Below are positions 1 to 8,083 of a DNA stretch of 64,000 bases, one piece after another. This stretch comes from M3007 sp031425155 (GTDB lineage: Bacteria > Bacteroidota > Bacteroidia > Chitinophagales > Saprospiraceae), in NCBI GenBank assembly GCA_031425155.1, contig JANPIV010000097.1:24827-88826 (forward strand), in the 5' to 3' direction. The notes beneath the pieces are model-generated. The model ran no database searches. It had not been told where the DNA came from and saw nothing but the letters and a program-made list of their open reading frames with translations. The position numbers and the translations under genes are program-made. The number at the start of each line of letters is the position of its first letter. The first letter of the stretch is position 1.

Positions 1-878
1 GTTTGCAAAAAGATGATTATCCCATTTTATGTGAAGGAATGCACACCAGTATTTTACTCTGGGACCCTCGTCTTGCCGGTCGCCGAAAACTGGTACGCAT
101 GCACAATGTGGAATGGCAATACTATCAAAGTCTGGTGCGATTGACACCGATAGTGGAGATTTTAAAGAAGTTATACTATATTTTAGAAAGCATACGATTG
201 CGGCGTATCGAGCCCAAAGTGGTACAGTCTGCCGACGCTATTATTACCCTTTCTGCCCATGATGACGCTTATTACCGGGCAATCAAAGCCGAGACCTATT
301 ACATTCCGGCTTTTCATGCCCACGATAGGGTAGAGAGCCTGCCGGGACGGGGCGAGTATGTACTGTTTCACGGCAAACTCAGTGTACCGGATAATGATTG
401 GGCGGCGACCTGGCTCATTGAAAAGGTGTTTTCTAAAATGGATTTTCCATTTATTGTGGCGGGTATGAGTCCTGCACCCACGCTGCGCGAATTAGTTAGC
501 CAATATGCTCATATTCAACTCATTGAAAACCCGGATGCAGATCAAATGCATACCCTGATCGCCAATGCGCATATCAATTTACTGGTGTCTTCGCAGGTGG
601 CGGGCATCAAATTGAAATTGCTCAACGCCCTGTTTCAGGGCCGCTTTTGCGTGGCTAATAACCCGATGGTCAGCGGCAGCGGTTTGGCTGATTTGTGCTA
701 TGTTCGCGATTCTCCGGCGGATATTCAGCAGACAATAGAAGAACTTATGGCGGTTGCTTTTGACCAAAACCAGATCGAAGCGCGTCGGGCAGTGCTGGAA
801 ACGGAATTTTCTAATCAGGCCAATGCACAGAAATTAATGGCCTTGCTACGTACCCCCGAACCCCGTTCGGGGCGATGA
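1..878 (+). CDS. Glycosyltransferase, 5' truncated by the window edge
   Basis: The reading frame is open to the first base of the window, so the N-terminus lies outside. The visible 291 residues resemble the second half of a GT-B glycosyltransferase: a segment typical of an acceptor domain (KLVRMHNVEWQYY), then VLFHGKLSVPDN at the start of the nucleotide-sugar domain, and a late KLKLLNALFQG stretch where family 4 enzymes have their E-x7-E loop. It would transfer a sugar during surface polysaccharide or glycolipid synthesis in the cytoplasm; donor and acceptor cannot be read. The last residues (TPEPRSGR) and the stop codon fall inside an intergenic-type inverted repeat, so the C-terminus seems to have been supplied by the repeat. 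Confidence 0.75.
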   Translation, partial: LQKDDYPILCEGMHTSILLWDPRLAGRRKLVRMHNVEWQYYQSLVRLTPIVEILKKLYYILESIRLRRIEPKVVQSADAIITLSAHDDAYYRAIKAETYYIPAFHAHDRVESLPGRGEYVLFHGKLSVPDNDWAATWLIEKVFSKMDFPFIVAGMSPAPTLRELVSQYAHIQLIENPDADQMHTLIANAHINLLVSSQVAGIKLKLLNALFQGRFCVANNPMVSGSGLADLCYVRDSPADIQQTIEELMAVAFDQNQIEARRAVLETEFSNQANAQKLMALLRTPEPRSGR

Positions 879-901
879 TACCACCCGAACAGGGTTCGGG
901 G
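854..901. repeat. Inverted repeat spanning a stop codon
   Basis: Arms CCCCGAACCC (854-863) and GGGTTCGGGG (892-901) are perfect complements, with a second overlapping near-palindrome between them. The element covers the last codons and the TGA of the upstream glycosyltransferase. It has no T-tract, so it looks like a dispersed palindromic repeat more than a simple terminator. Confidence 0.7.
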
Positions 902-980
902 TTACTGAATTTTCACAAAAAATTGAAACTTCTGAACAAAACTACGCGAACGTGGTTTTTTAAGAACAAAAACGATCAAT

Positions 981-2183
981 ATGCGCAGCGTCGAACAACT
1001 GGAATTACTACTGCACAACCCGGAACTGAGTGGGGAGCATCGCGCAATAGCTCAAAAAGTGGCTGATAATCAGCGGATTAGTTTTGAAGAGGGCGTGTTT
1101 CTGTTTGAGCATGGTGATCTGGCCTATCTTGGTTTGCTGGCCAATTTCGTGCGCGAAAAAAAGAATGGCGACGCGACTTATTTCAATCGCAATTTCCACA
1201 TCGAGCCGACCAACTTGTGTGTGTACGACTGTAAATTTTGCTCGTATTCCCGTTTGGTCAAGCAGCGTTCCGATGCCGATGCCTGGGCCTTTTCGATGGA
1301 AGACATGTTGAATATCGTGTATAAATATGATGGTCAGCCGGTGACGGAAGTGCATATTGTCGGCGGTGTGTTGCCCAAATATGACCTGCCTTTTTACCAG
1401 GAATTTTTTGCCAAAATAAAAGCGCATCGCCCGGAACTGCACGTAAAAGCGCTAACGCCGGTGGAGTACCACTATATTTTTAAAAAAGCCAAAGTGAGTT
1501 ATGAAGAGGGGATGCGCCTGATTAAAGAATCGGGCGTGGATAGTATGCCGGGTGGGGGCGCGGAAATATTTCACCCCGAAATCCGGGAACAAATCGCTGC
1601 CGATAAGTGTGATGCCGCACAGTGGCTGCGTATCCATGAAATATGGCATGAACTGGGGATGCGCTCCAATGCGACCATGTTGTATGGCCACATCGAAAAG
1701 TTCTGGCACCGCGTGGATCACCTGGAGCAGCTGCGTCAATTGCAGGACAAAACGGGCGGCTTCCAGACTTTTATTCCGCTCAAGTTTCGTAATCAGGACA
1801 ACCAAATGAGTCATATTGCCGAAAGTACCACGGTGGAGGATTTACGCAACTACGCGATCAGTCGCATTTATCTGGATAATTTCGATCACGTGAAGGCTTA
1901 TTGGCCGATGATTGGGCGGCAGGTGGCGCAGATGTCGCTCTCTTTTGGCGTGGACGATCTGGATGGTACGATAGACGACACCACCAAAATCTACTCGATG
2001 GCCGGTTCCGAAGAGCAGCATCCCAGCCTGACTACCCAGGAACTGGTGGAGATGATCCGCCGCACGGGTCGCCGTCCGGTTGAGCGCGACACCTTATATA
2101 ATGTGGTGCAGGATTTTACGGATACTGTATTTGAAGAAGACAAACAATACCGGGGTTATATTGAATTACCTGTCCTTAATTAG
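981..2183 (+). CDS. mqnE: Aminofutalosine synthase (radical SAM, MqnE)
   Basis: A radical-SAM enzyme of the futalosine route to menaquinone that joins an adenosyl radical to the enolpyruvyl product made by MqnA, giving aminofutalosine. The cluster motif CVYDCKFC gives Cys80, Cys84 and Cys87 (CxxxCxxC). MqnE-type signatures follow: LTPVEYHYIFKKA, PGGGAEIFHPEIR, ATMLYGHIEKFWHRVDHL and GGFQTFIPLKF. Length (400 residues) fits the family. The sibling enzyme MqnC shares the GGGAEI motif, but the long HIE/RVDH section favours MqnE. mqnA lies two genes downstream on the same strand, which supports the pathway. The gene starts at ATG 981, with no clear ribosome-binding site. Confidence 0.9.
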   Translation: MRSVEQLELLLHNPELSGEHRAIAQKVADNQRISFEEGVFLFEHGDLAYLGLLANFVREKKNGDATYFNRNFHIEPTNLCVYDCKFCSYSRLVKQRSDADAWAFSMEDMLNIVYKYDGQPVTEVHIVGGVLPKYDLPFYQEFFAKIKAHRPELHVKALTPVEYHYIFKKAKVSYEEGMRLIKESGVDSMPGGGAEIFHPEIREQIAADKCDAAQWLRIHEIWHELGMRSNATMLYGHIEKFWHRVDHLEQLRQLQDKTGGFQTFIPLKFRNQDNQMSHIAESTTVEDLRNYAISRIYLDNFDHVKAYWPMIGRQVAQMSLSFGVDDLDGTIDDTTKIYSMAGSEEQHPSLTTQELVEMIRRTGRRPVERDTLYNVVQDFTDTVFEEDKQYRGYIELPVLN

Positions 2184-2340
2184 TTATTGGTTATTAGTGT
2201 AATGGTTATTGGTCACATTTACTCACTAAACTATTGACCAATATATGAATAAACTAATAACCAATTGACCAATAACTAATACACCGATAACCAGTAACCA
2301 ATTGACCAATAACTAATAACCAATTGACTAATAACCAATT
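2184..2340. repeat. Low-complexity intergenic repeat, CCAATTGACCAATAAC words
   Basis: The whole 157-bp gap between mqnE and the next gene is built from degenerate copies of words such as AATAACCAATTGACC in one half and TTAGTTATTGGTTATT in the other, so it is partly self-complementary. The same words recur near 50150 and 51390. It abuts the ATG at 2341 directly, leaving no Shine-Dalgarno sequence. Confidence 0.75.
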
Positions 2341-2964
2341 ATGCTGATCTACATTCTTCGCCACGGCGAGACCGAATTTAACCGTCTGGGTATTGTGCAG
2401 GGCAGTGGCGTGGATACCGACCTGAACGAAACCGGCCAGGCGCAGGCGCGGGCTTTCTTTGAGACCTACCAGGACCTTGATTTTCAACTGATTGTCACTT
2501 CTAAACTACGGCGCACCCATCAAACGGTACAGCTGTTCATTGACCAGCATATTCCCTGGATACAGACGCCTGACATCAACGAAATCAGCTGGGGGGCGCA
2601 CGAAGGCATCCCTTCTACCCCCGAAAGTATTGAATTGTATAAAGTTACCGTTGCCCACTGGCAAAATGGTAATCTGGACGCTGCTTTGCCGGAGGGCGAA
2701 AGTGCCAGCCAACTAGTGCTGCGGGTCAGCCGGTTCGTGGAATGGCTGAAAACCCGCCCCGAACAACGCATCGTGGTCGCCACGCATGGGCGCACACTGC
2801 GCTGTCTGGTTACGCTGCTCAAAGGCGTTGGCCCGGCTTCGATGGAAGGTATGCCGCATGCCAATACGGGCTGCTACGTGGTGCGTTATGAGAACGACGA
2901 GTTCACTTTCGATCTGGAAAATGACGTGCGGCACCTGCAACCACTGGGCACATTAGCACATTAA
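2341..2964 (+). CDS. Histidine phosphatase family protein (phosphoglycerate mutase-like)
   Basis: A 207-residue member of the histidine phosphatase superfamily. The catalytic RHGE motif is at residues 8-11 (LRHGETEFN), the ISWGAHEG segment carries the usual second acidic part, and the C-terminal VVATHGRTLRCL has the second catalytic His. These enzymes use a phosphohistidine intermediate to hydrolyse small phosphate esters; the substrate cannot be deduced. The gene sits between mqnE and mqnA in the same direction, about 20 bp before mqnA, so it may be co-transcribed with the menaquinone genes. Soluble, no signal peptide. Confidence 0.85.
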   Translation: MLIYILRHGETEFNRLGIVQGSGVDTDLNETGQAQARAFFETYQDLDFQLIVTSKLRRTHQTVQLFIDQHIPWIQTPDINEISWGAHEGIPSTPESIELYKVTVAHWQNGNLDAALPEGESASQLVLRVSRFVEWLKTRPEQRIVVATHGRTLRCLVTLLKGVGPASMEGMPHANTGCYVVRYENDEFTFDLENDVRHLQPLGTLAH

Positions 2965-2987
2965 TCACATTGACCACATTTCTTTTT

Positions 2988-3785
2988 ATGTCCCAGTTAC
3001 GCATATCCGCAGTCAGTTATTTGAATACTAAACCCTTCATTTATGGTCTGTATCGCAGCGATCTGGCCGATATGATGGAGTTGAGCCTGGATATTCCCTC
3101 GGTTTGTGCCCAGAAGCTGCTGCACGGTGAAGTGGACCTGGCCCTGGCACCCGTGGCCGTTATTCCTGAATTGCCGGAGGCGCATATTGTTTCCAATTAC
3201 TGCATCGGAGCGGTGGGCCAGGTGAAAACGGTGTGCATTTTTTCCAATGTTCCTTTGACCGAAGTGAAGCGATTGTATCTGGATTTTCATTCCCGCAGTT
3301 CGGTAGCCCTGGCCCGTATTTTATGCGAAAAATACTGGCATATTCAGCCGGAATTCGTGCCCGCCACGGAAGGTTTTGAGCAACAGATCGGTGGGACCAC
3401 GGCAGCCGTCATCATTGGCGACCGGGCTATTGGGAAAGATAAGCAGTTCGCTTATACTTATGATTTGGCCGAAGCCTGGATGAACTGGACGGGTTTGCCG
3501 TTTGTGTTTGCGGCCTGGATCAGTACGAAACCCATCAATGAAACCTTGATGGAGCGTTTTAATAACGCGTTGCAAATGGGTATTGATCACATACCGGAAT
3601 TGACGAAAATACTGCCCACCATGCCCGGTTTTGATGTGGAAGAATACTTTCGTCACCATATTAGTTACGAACTGGATCAGCCGAAGTGGTTGGCGCTGAA
3701 TCGCTTTTTGGGGTTATTGGCCGGTGAAAATGGCTATAATCTGCGGCGAAATGTTCCGGCGGCGACAGTTGCTGCGGAATACTGA
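2988..3785 (+). CDS. mqnA: Chorismate dehydratase (MqnA)
   Basis: First enzyme of the futalosine menaquinone pathway, converting chorismate to 3-enolpyruvylbenzoate. It has the periplasmic-binding-protein-like fold of the MqnA/MqnD family: N-terminal ISAVSYLNTKPFIYGL, then the GEVDLALAPVAVIPE substrate-pocket segment and a GDRAIG motif. A TTG at 2970 is in frame, but the ATG at 2988 places the conserved SQLRISAVSYLNTKP at the very N-terminus and is preferred (266 residues). The gap upstream is short CACATT words. It is the third gene of the mqnE-phosphatase-mqnA run. Confidence 0.9.
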   Translation: MSQLRISAVSYLNTKPFIYGLYRSDLADMMELSLDIPSVCAQKLLHGEVDLALAPVAVIPELPEAHIVSNYCIGAVGQVKTVCIFSNVPLTEVKRLYLDFHSRSSVALARILCEKYWHIQPEFVPATEGFEQQIGGTTAAVIIGDRAIGKDKQFAYTYDLAEAWMNWTGLPFVFAAWISTKPINETLMERFNNALQMGIDHIPELTKILPTMPGFDVEEYFRHHISYELDQPKWLALNRFLGLLAGENGYNLRRNVPAATVAAEY

Positions 3786-3845
3786 GACTTACTTCAACTT
3801 CCGGTTAGTACGGTTGTTTAATGACTTAAACATTCAACCATTTTT

Positions 3846-4427
3846 ATGAATAATATTCTCAGTCCTACCGACACTCCCACTACATCTGCCAATCTGGCCA
3901 CTACCGAAATTGCTACCCTGGGTGGCGGTTGTTTTTGGTGCGTAGAGGCTTTTTTCCAGGATTTAAAAGGCGTCTCCAAAGTAGAAAGCGGCTATAGCGG
4001 TGGCCCGATGGACAACCCAACTTACGAGGCCGTTTGCAGCGGCAGAACTGGCCATGCCGAAGTCATTCAGGTGACTTTTGATCCGTCCGTGATTTCTTTT
4101 CAGAATATTCTGGAAGTATTTTTCACCGTGCATGACCCGACCACGCTCAATCGGCAGGGCAATGATAGTGGCACCCAGTATCGCTCGGTGATTTACTACC
4201 ATTCGCCGGAACAACAGGCCGTGGCCGAACAGGTAAAAATGGCTGCCAAAGAAATTTGGGACGATCCGATTGTGACCGAAATTGCGCCGTTCACCAAGTT
4301 TTTCAAGGCAGAAGCCTACCACCAGAATTATTACAAAACCAATCCTAATCAACCGTACTGCTCCATCGTGATTGCGCCGAAAGTGCAGAAATTCAGGAAG
4401 CTGTATCGGGAAAAACTGCAAGGGTAA
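3846..4427 (+). CDS. msrA: Peptide-methionine (S)-S-oxide reductase MsrA
   Basis: Repairs oxidised methionine by reducing the S-epimer of methionine sulfoxide. The signature GGGCFWCVEAFF places the catalytic Cys at residue 29 with a second Cys at 32, followed by GVSKVESGYSGG, GHAEVIQVTFDP and GTQYRSVIYYH, all typical of MsrA. At 193 residues it is a complete single-domain enzyme with no MsrB fusion. The first 20 residues, before the conserved core, are Thr/Ser-rich without a clear signal peptide, so a cytoplasmic location is likely. Confidence 0.95.
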   Translation: MNNILSPTDTPTTSANLATTEIATLGGGCFWCVEAFFQDLKGVSKVESGYSGGPMDNPTYEAVCSGRTGHAEVIQVTFDPSVISFQNILEVFFTVHDPTTLNRQGNDSGTQYRSVIYYHSPEQQAVAEQVKMAAKEIWDDPIVTEIAPFTKFFKAEAYHQNYYKTNPNQPYCSIVIAPKVQKFRKLYREKLQG

Positions 4428-4545
4428 AGCAAAGAGCAAAAATAGCAAAAGGCAAATAAGCAAATTGCAAATGGAGCACAGATGCGAACCTGATTGCCTT
4501 TTGCCTTTTTGCAATTTGCCTTTTAGTGTAAGTTCTATCCGTTTA
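4428..4545. repeat. Low-complexity intergenic repeat, GCAAATAAGCAAATTGCAAA words
   Basis: Degenerate copies of AGCAAA, GGCAAA and TTGCAAA on the left are mirrored by TTTGCC and TTTTGC words on the right, so the region can fold on itself. The same word family recurs near 12040, 25620, 48270, 52430 and 53565. It lies between msrA and the NifU-like gene. Confidence 0.7.
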
Positions 4546-4550
4546 TTGCT

Positions 4551-4558
4551 TACATTTG
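4551..4558 (+). promoter_or_regulatory. Candidate Bacteroidota -7 box (TACATTTG)
   Basis: TACATTTG matches the Bacteroidota TAnnTTTG consensus and ends 16 bp before the ATG at 4575. No convincing -33 TTTG at the usual spacing was seen, so this is a single-box candidate. Confidence 0.4.
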
Positions 4559-4574
4559 CACAAATATCAAACAC

Positions 4575-4835
4575 ATGACCGATAAGCAGCGATTGTTGGA
4601 CAAAGTTGAAGAAGCACTGAACAGCATACGTCCGCACCTGCGGATTGATGGCGGCGACGTGCAGCTGGTGGATGTCACCGACGATATGCGGGTGCTGATC
4701 AGATGGGTCGGTATGTGCGAATCCTGCTCGATGTCCGCTATGACGCTGCGGGCGGGCATTCAGGAAGCGGTACGGGGCAAAATCCCCGAAATAATGAGCG
4801 TGGAAGCGGTCAATGGGCTGGTGCCTAGTGTTTAG
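4575..4835 (+). CDS. NifU C-terminal domain-like Fe-S scaffold protein
   Basis: An 86-residue protein that is essentially one NifU C-terminal domain. It has the conserved LNSIRPHLRIDGGDVQLVDV and the cluster-binding motif GMCESCSMS (Cys48, Cys51, CxxC), ending with a VEAVNG segment. Such proteins carry or transfer Fe-S clusters, here possibly serving radical-SAM enzymes such as the nearby mqnE, which is inference. The start is ATG 4575. The stop is TAG, which shows TAG is used as a normal stop in this genome. Confidence 0.9.
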   Translation: MTDKQRLLDKVEEALNSIRPHLRIDGGDVQLVDVTDDMRVLIRWVGMCESCSMSAMTLRAGIQEAVRGKIPEIMSVEAVNGLVPSV

Positions 4836-4890
4836 GCTGTCTCTAAGTCAAAATTAGACCTGTCAACAAAATTATATTTGCATTCTCAGC

Positions 4891-4922
4891 AACCCTATAA
4901 GGTTTTAAAAACCTTATAGGGT
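4891..4922. terminator. Perfect 32-bp palindrome, terminator-like
   Basis: AACCCTATAAGGTTTT (4891-4906) is followed immediately by its exact reverse complement (4907-4922). It lies between the end of the NifU-like gene and the convergent gene ending at 5006, so it could act as a bidirectional terminator, although no strong T-tract follows and the zero-length loop needs breathing. A TATATTTG promoter-like box lies just upstream at 4873. Confidence 0.55.
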
Positions 4923-5005
4923 TTAATTTGCCAAATGCAATATATTATTCTTAAAGAGAAACATAGAAGTGGCTTAGAATTACAACTTCTTATAAATAGC
5001 AGTAC

Positions 5006-7090
5006 CTACCATTTCATTCTCGCCTGCAATTTCCAAAACCTGTCCTTCCCGGTAATATTACTGCTGGTCACCGCCCGGAGTTGATTGGTTTGTTCCATAC
5101 GGGCCTCCAGACGCAACCAACGGTTCACCCGCCAGTGTAAATTGAAATAATAGCGTGAGCCTTGGCCCGAAAAAGCGGGAATAGAAATGGCCGAAAACAG
5201 GTCGCTCTCGTAGGCAAATACGCGCGTATCGAAATTATCGGTGTCATAAATGGCGTAGCGAATAGTCCCGGTCACCGGAAAGCCGAGCGGTTTGACCACT
5301 GCTTCCTGATACGCGATAAAACCCCGCGACCGGCCCACATTCGCAGTCGTATATGTCGTCCACTCCACCCGGCTGCGTAGTTCCACCGCTTTAGTCACCT
5401 TATAGATCGAGTGCAGGCGCAGGCGATCCCGGCGATTTTCGACCAGGCCAAAAACGCCTTCCGTATTGCTGTCACTTTCCTTGGTTTCGCCTTGCCACAG
5501 CGCATAGACGGAAAAGCTCCGGCTTTTGGTCCACAGCAGACGGGCCAGAAAATCCCGCCCCTGCGAAGGCGCATTCACGCCGAAGCGCAGCCACGGATGC
5601 CGCCACACATCTGCATAAACATTTAACTGCCAACGCCTTAGATAACGAATGTCGGCACCCAGATACATGCCGTTTTCATTGGACGCGCCGGAAGTCTCCG
5701 CAAACGGGGCCGCATAAATAGATTGGTAGTCGCGAGCCAGCGACCGATGTACCGCCGAAAAAGTCACGTGCTGGTCAGGCGATAAGAGCAGGCCGTTTAC
5801 GCTGGCGATGGCCCCATTATCGCTGCGGGCGGTCTCCCCAAAGAGCAGCCAGTTGCGTCGCCGCCAGTTATAATCTATACTGGCCGCGTTCAGTTGCTGT
5901 CCGCGAAACACGAATTTCCGGTAAGCCGCCGCGCTGGGATTCCAGGGTTTGTCATATTTAATACTCAGCCCATTGACGGAAACCTGACCACTTTTCCAGC
6001 CATACGTGGCCGATAGACCACCGACTTGCTCGTGCAATTCGCCTTCGTCGGCTATTTCGGAAGCACTGCGGTGCAGGCCTGAGGTTTGCAGCGACGAAAA
6101 AGCGATTTCCGGAAATTCCAGATCGGTGGAGTCGGGTAGCACCACATTGCCATCGCGACGCCGGTCAGAGTATAAAGCGGTGACTTCCAGATGTTTGCCG
6201 AAGGCTAAAGTAGTGGCCGCCCCGCGAAAAAAGAAGGCCTCGCCAAACGCTGCGTAGGCATTCAATTTCCGTCCGCCCCGCATAACGGAGGTCGTTTCTG
6301 CTGATTTGCCCACCGAAAAACCAGTTTGTAACAATAAACCTTGGCCGAAACGTGCCGAATAATCGCCTAGCGCGACGACTTTCACCATACGGTTCAGGTT
6401 TTGTGCAAACAGGTGAGCACCATAAAAATCGAATCCGTTGCGGTTGCTTTGGTTGAAAAATGCTTCGCCGGGATCATTTTCGGCGGTAAAACCGAAGCGC
6501 AACCGATTGTCGAAACTATGCTTGTAGCGAAAAGCCCAGGCATTCGGTTGGCCCTCGACCTGGTTGGTATAGCTGGGCGGATCGGGTCGGCCCCAACGCA
6601 TCAGAATTTCATCATCCCCTGTATAGAACCCTCTCAGGATGTTGTTGTTACGCGTATCCAGGTCGGTGCGCACCGTTGCAAATTCGAGCAGCCGCCGAAT
6701 GTCCGCTATTTCCAGACCGGGGACGGATTGCAGCTCGTAAGCGTTCAGGAGCGGGCCGAATTTGTCGCGGTACGTGAGGAAGTTTTCGACGACCAGTTGG
6801 TTGATCAAATGCAGCGAAAGCAGTTCGTCGCGGGTCGCCCGGTTCAGGTTGAGCGGGTTGGCACGATAATTTTCCAGATTTTCCAAAAACTGCTGGGCAT
6901 CCGACTCGGAGGCCTGCTCGTTGTCGCGAAAGAAATTTTCCAGCAGCTCATCAGCGGAAGCGTTCTGGATTTGCGCAGTTACGGGGCCCAGAAGTACGCC
7001 AAAGAGCATACAGAGCCACATTGTCCGATATTTTTTCACTATTTTTTGTGTAAATGGGTGGCGAAGCAGCATCCTTTTCGTCTTGAACAC
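5006..7090 (-). CDS. Helix-hairpin-helix domain protein, probable outer-membrane barrel
   Basis: After a hydrophobic leader (start at 7090, or at 7021 if the inner Met gives the signal peptide ending PVTAQ) the first ~120 residues hold a ComEA-like helix-hairpin-helix region: NLNRATRDELLSLHLINQL, then YRDKFGPLLNAYELQSVPGL. The remaining ~550 residues are alternating polar/aromatic strands (for example GADIRYLRRWQLNVYADVWR) ending in an aromatic W, as in outer-membrane beta-barrels. The HhH plus barrel arrangement is recurrent in Bacteroidota, but its function is unknown to me; DNA uptake or surface assembly are speculation. The gene is convergent with the NifU-like gene. Confidence 0.7.
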   Translation of the reverse strand: MFKTKRMLLRHPFTQKIVKKYRTMWLCMLFGVLLGPVTAQIQNASADELLENFFRDNEQASESDAQQFLENLENYRANPLNLNRATRDELLSLHLINQLVVENFLTYRDKFGPLLNAYELQSVPGLEIADIRRLLEFATVRTDLDTRNNNILRGFYTGDDEILMRWGRPDPPSYTNQVEGQPNAWAFRYKHSFDNRLRFGFTAENDPGEAFFNQSNRNGFDFYGAHLFAQNLNRMVKVVALGDYSARFGQGLLLQTGFSVGKSAETTSVMRGGRKLNAYAAFGEAFFFRGAATTLAFGKHLEVTALYSDRRRDGNVVLPDSTDLEFPEIAFSSLQTSGLHRSASEIADEGELHEQVGGLSATYGWKSGQVSVNGLSIKYDKPWNPSAAAYRKFVFRGQQLNAASIDYNWRRRNWLLFGETARSDNGAIASVNGLLLSPDQHVTFSAVHRSLARDYQSIYAAPFAETSGASNENGMYLGADIRYLRRWQLNVYADVWRHPWLRFGVNAPSQGRDFLARLLWTKSRSFSVYALWQGETKESDSNTEGVFGLVENRRDRLRLHSIYKVTKAVELRSRVEWTTYTTANVGRSRGFIAYQEAVVKPLGFPVTGTIRYAIYDTDNFDTRVFAYESDLFSAISIPAFSGQGSRYYFNLHWRVNRWLRLEARMEQTNQLRAVTSSNITGKDRFWKLQARMKW

Positions 7091-7162
7091 AGAAGCACGA
7101 TTTGAAAAAACAATGATAGTATGAATCCTGCGTTTAGAGCGCGATTTTCAAGCAGGTATTTC

Positions 7163-7170
7163 TAATTTTG
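7163..7170 (+). promoter_or_regulatory. Candidate -7 box (TAATTTTG)
   Basis: TAATTTTG matches TAnnTTTG and lies about 38 bp before the ATG of the small lipoprotein at 7209. No clear -33 element was seen. Confidence 0.35.
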
Positions 7171-7208
7171 CGCAAGATTTTTTAAAACAACTAAAATAAC
7201 TTTCAAAC

Positions 7209-7463
7209 ATGAAAAAAACAATGATGGCACTTTTCGCCGGAGCCATGCTGACCTTTTCGCTGGCTTCCTGCGGACCCAAGCTAATGACCCAGGCAGAGAT
7301 GGATGCAGCAATCAATTCGGGCTACGAAACCGCACGCGTGACCGTGGAAGCCGAAGAAGACCAAGCTTGCCAGGCCAACTTTGACCAACGCGTGCAGGAG
7401 AAAGTGAACATGATGGATATGGAAGCCCAGCAAGCCGCTCAACAGGCTGCTCCGATGAAGTAA
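7209..7463 (+). CDS. Small lipoprotein, unknown function
   Basis: 84 residues with a classical lipoprotein signal: MKKT start, hydrophobic core and lipobox LASC, so Cys21 would be lipidated. The mature part is short, helical and rich in Glu, Gln and Ala, with one further Cys in EDQACQANFDQRV. The next gene (7516) has the same layout of signal, acidic helix and a single Cys in a QADCDSK context, so the two may be diverged paralogues made together. No family recognised. Confidence 0.7.
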   Translation: MKKTMMALFAGAMLTFSLASCGPKLMTQAEMDAAINSGYETARVTVEAEEDQACQANFDQRVQEKVNMMDMEAQQAAQQAAPMK

Positions 7464-7515
7464 GCCATAGTTTTTCCCTTCTCATTTCAATCATCATTTA
7501 CAAAAAGAAAAAAAC

Positions 7516-7977
7516 ATGAATAAGAATTTGCTTTTAGTCGGCGCAGTGGCTGTGGCCGGCTTTCTGACGCTCACCGCTTTCGGTGGCAAGACCCTGGAAC
7601 AACAGCAGGCCGATGTGAAGGCTGCCGTAGATGCGAAAGTCGCTTCTTTGCGTCTGGAAAAACAGGCCGATTGCGATAGCAAGGTGATGGCTGCCGCGCA
7701 AACCAAATTTGACGAAGTAATGGCTGCCCGTACCGCCGAAGCGGCTACTAAGGGTGCCACAGCGAAAGGTAGCAAAGCGAAAGGTCCACGTGTGGATCGC
7801 TTGCCACAACCAACTGTTCCTAAAACCAATAATCCTTCCAAGGATAAATGGAATCAAAATGGTGCTCCACAACCATCCAAAGATAAGTGGACACCCACTA
7901 CTCAGGATGGCAAGCCAGCCGAAAAAAGTCCTTCCAAGAGCAAATGGGACAAGCCGAGTGGCGGCGGTGGTCAATAA
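7516..7977 (+). CDS. Small exported protein with repeated PSKDKW motif
   Basis: 153 residues. An N-terminal hydrophobic segment (LLLVGAVAVAGFLTLTAFG) looks like a signal peptide or anchor and lacks a lipobox Cys. A helical Ala/Lys/Gln segment with one Cys (about residue 55) follows. The C-terminal third is Pro/Lys/Gly-rich and disordered-looking, with three copies of PSKDKW or PSKSKW at about 15-residue spacing, ending GGGGQ. It follows the small lipoprotein by about 50 bp and resembles it in its first half. Role unknown; a periplasmic or peptidoglycan-associated spacer is a guess. Confidence 0.65.
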   Translation: MNKNLLLVGAVAVAGFLTLTAFGGKTLEQQQADVKAAVDAKVASLRLEKQADCDSKVMAAAQTKFDEVMAARTAEAATKGATAKGSKAKGPRVDRLPQPTVPKTNNPSKDKWNQNGAPQPSKDKWTPTTQDGKPAEKSPSKSKWDKPSGGGGQ

Positions 7978-8030
7978 AAATAGTAATAGTCTAATCGGTA
8001 TCAGTACTGATTGAGTTACTATAAAAAAAA

Positions 8031-8058
8031 TGGGCATCCTTCGGAAGAAGGATGCCCA
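8031..8058. terminator. Bidirectional intrinsic terminator
   Basis: A 12-bp perfect stem TGGGCATCCTTC / GAAGGATGCCCA with a GGAA loop, an A-tract on the left and TTTTT shortly after on the right. It sits between the convergent genes ending at 7977 (+) and 8084 (-) and should terminate both. Confidence 0.85.
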
Positions 8059-8083
8059 TAAATTTTTGAGCAGATCGAAATTA

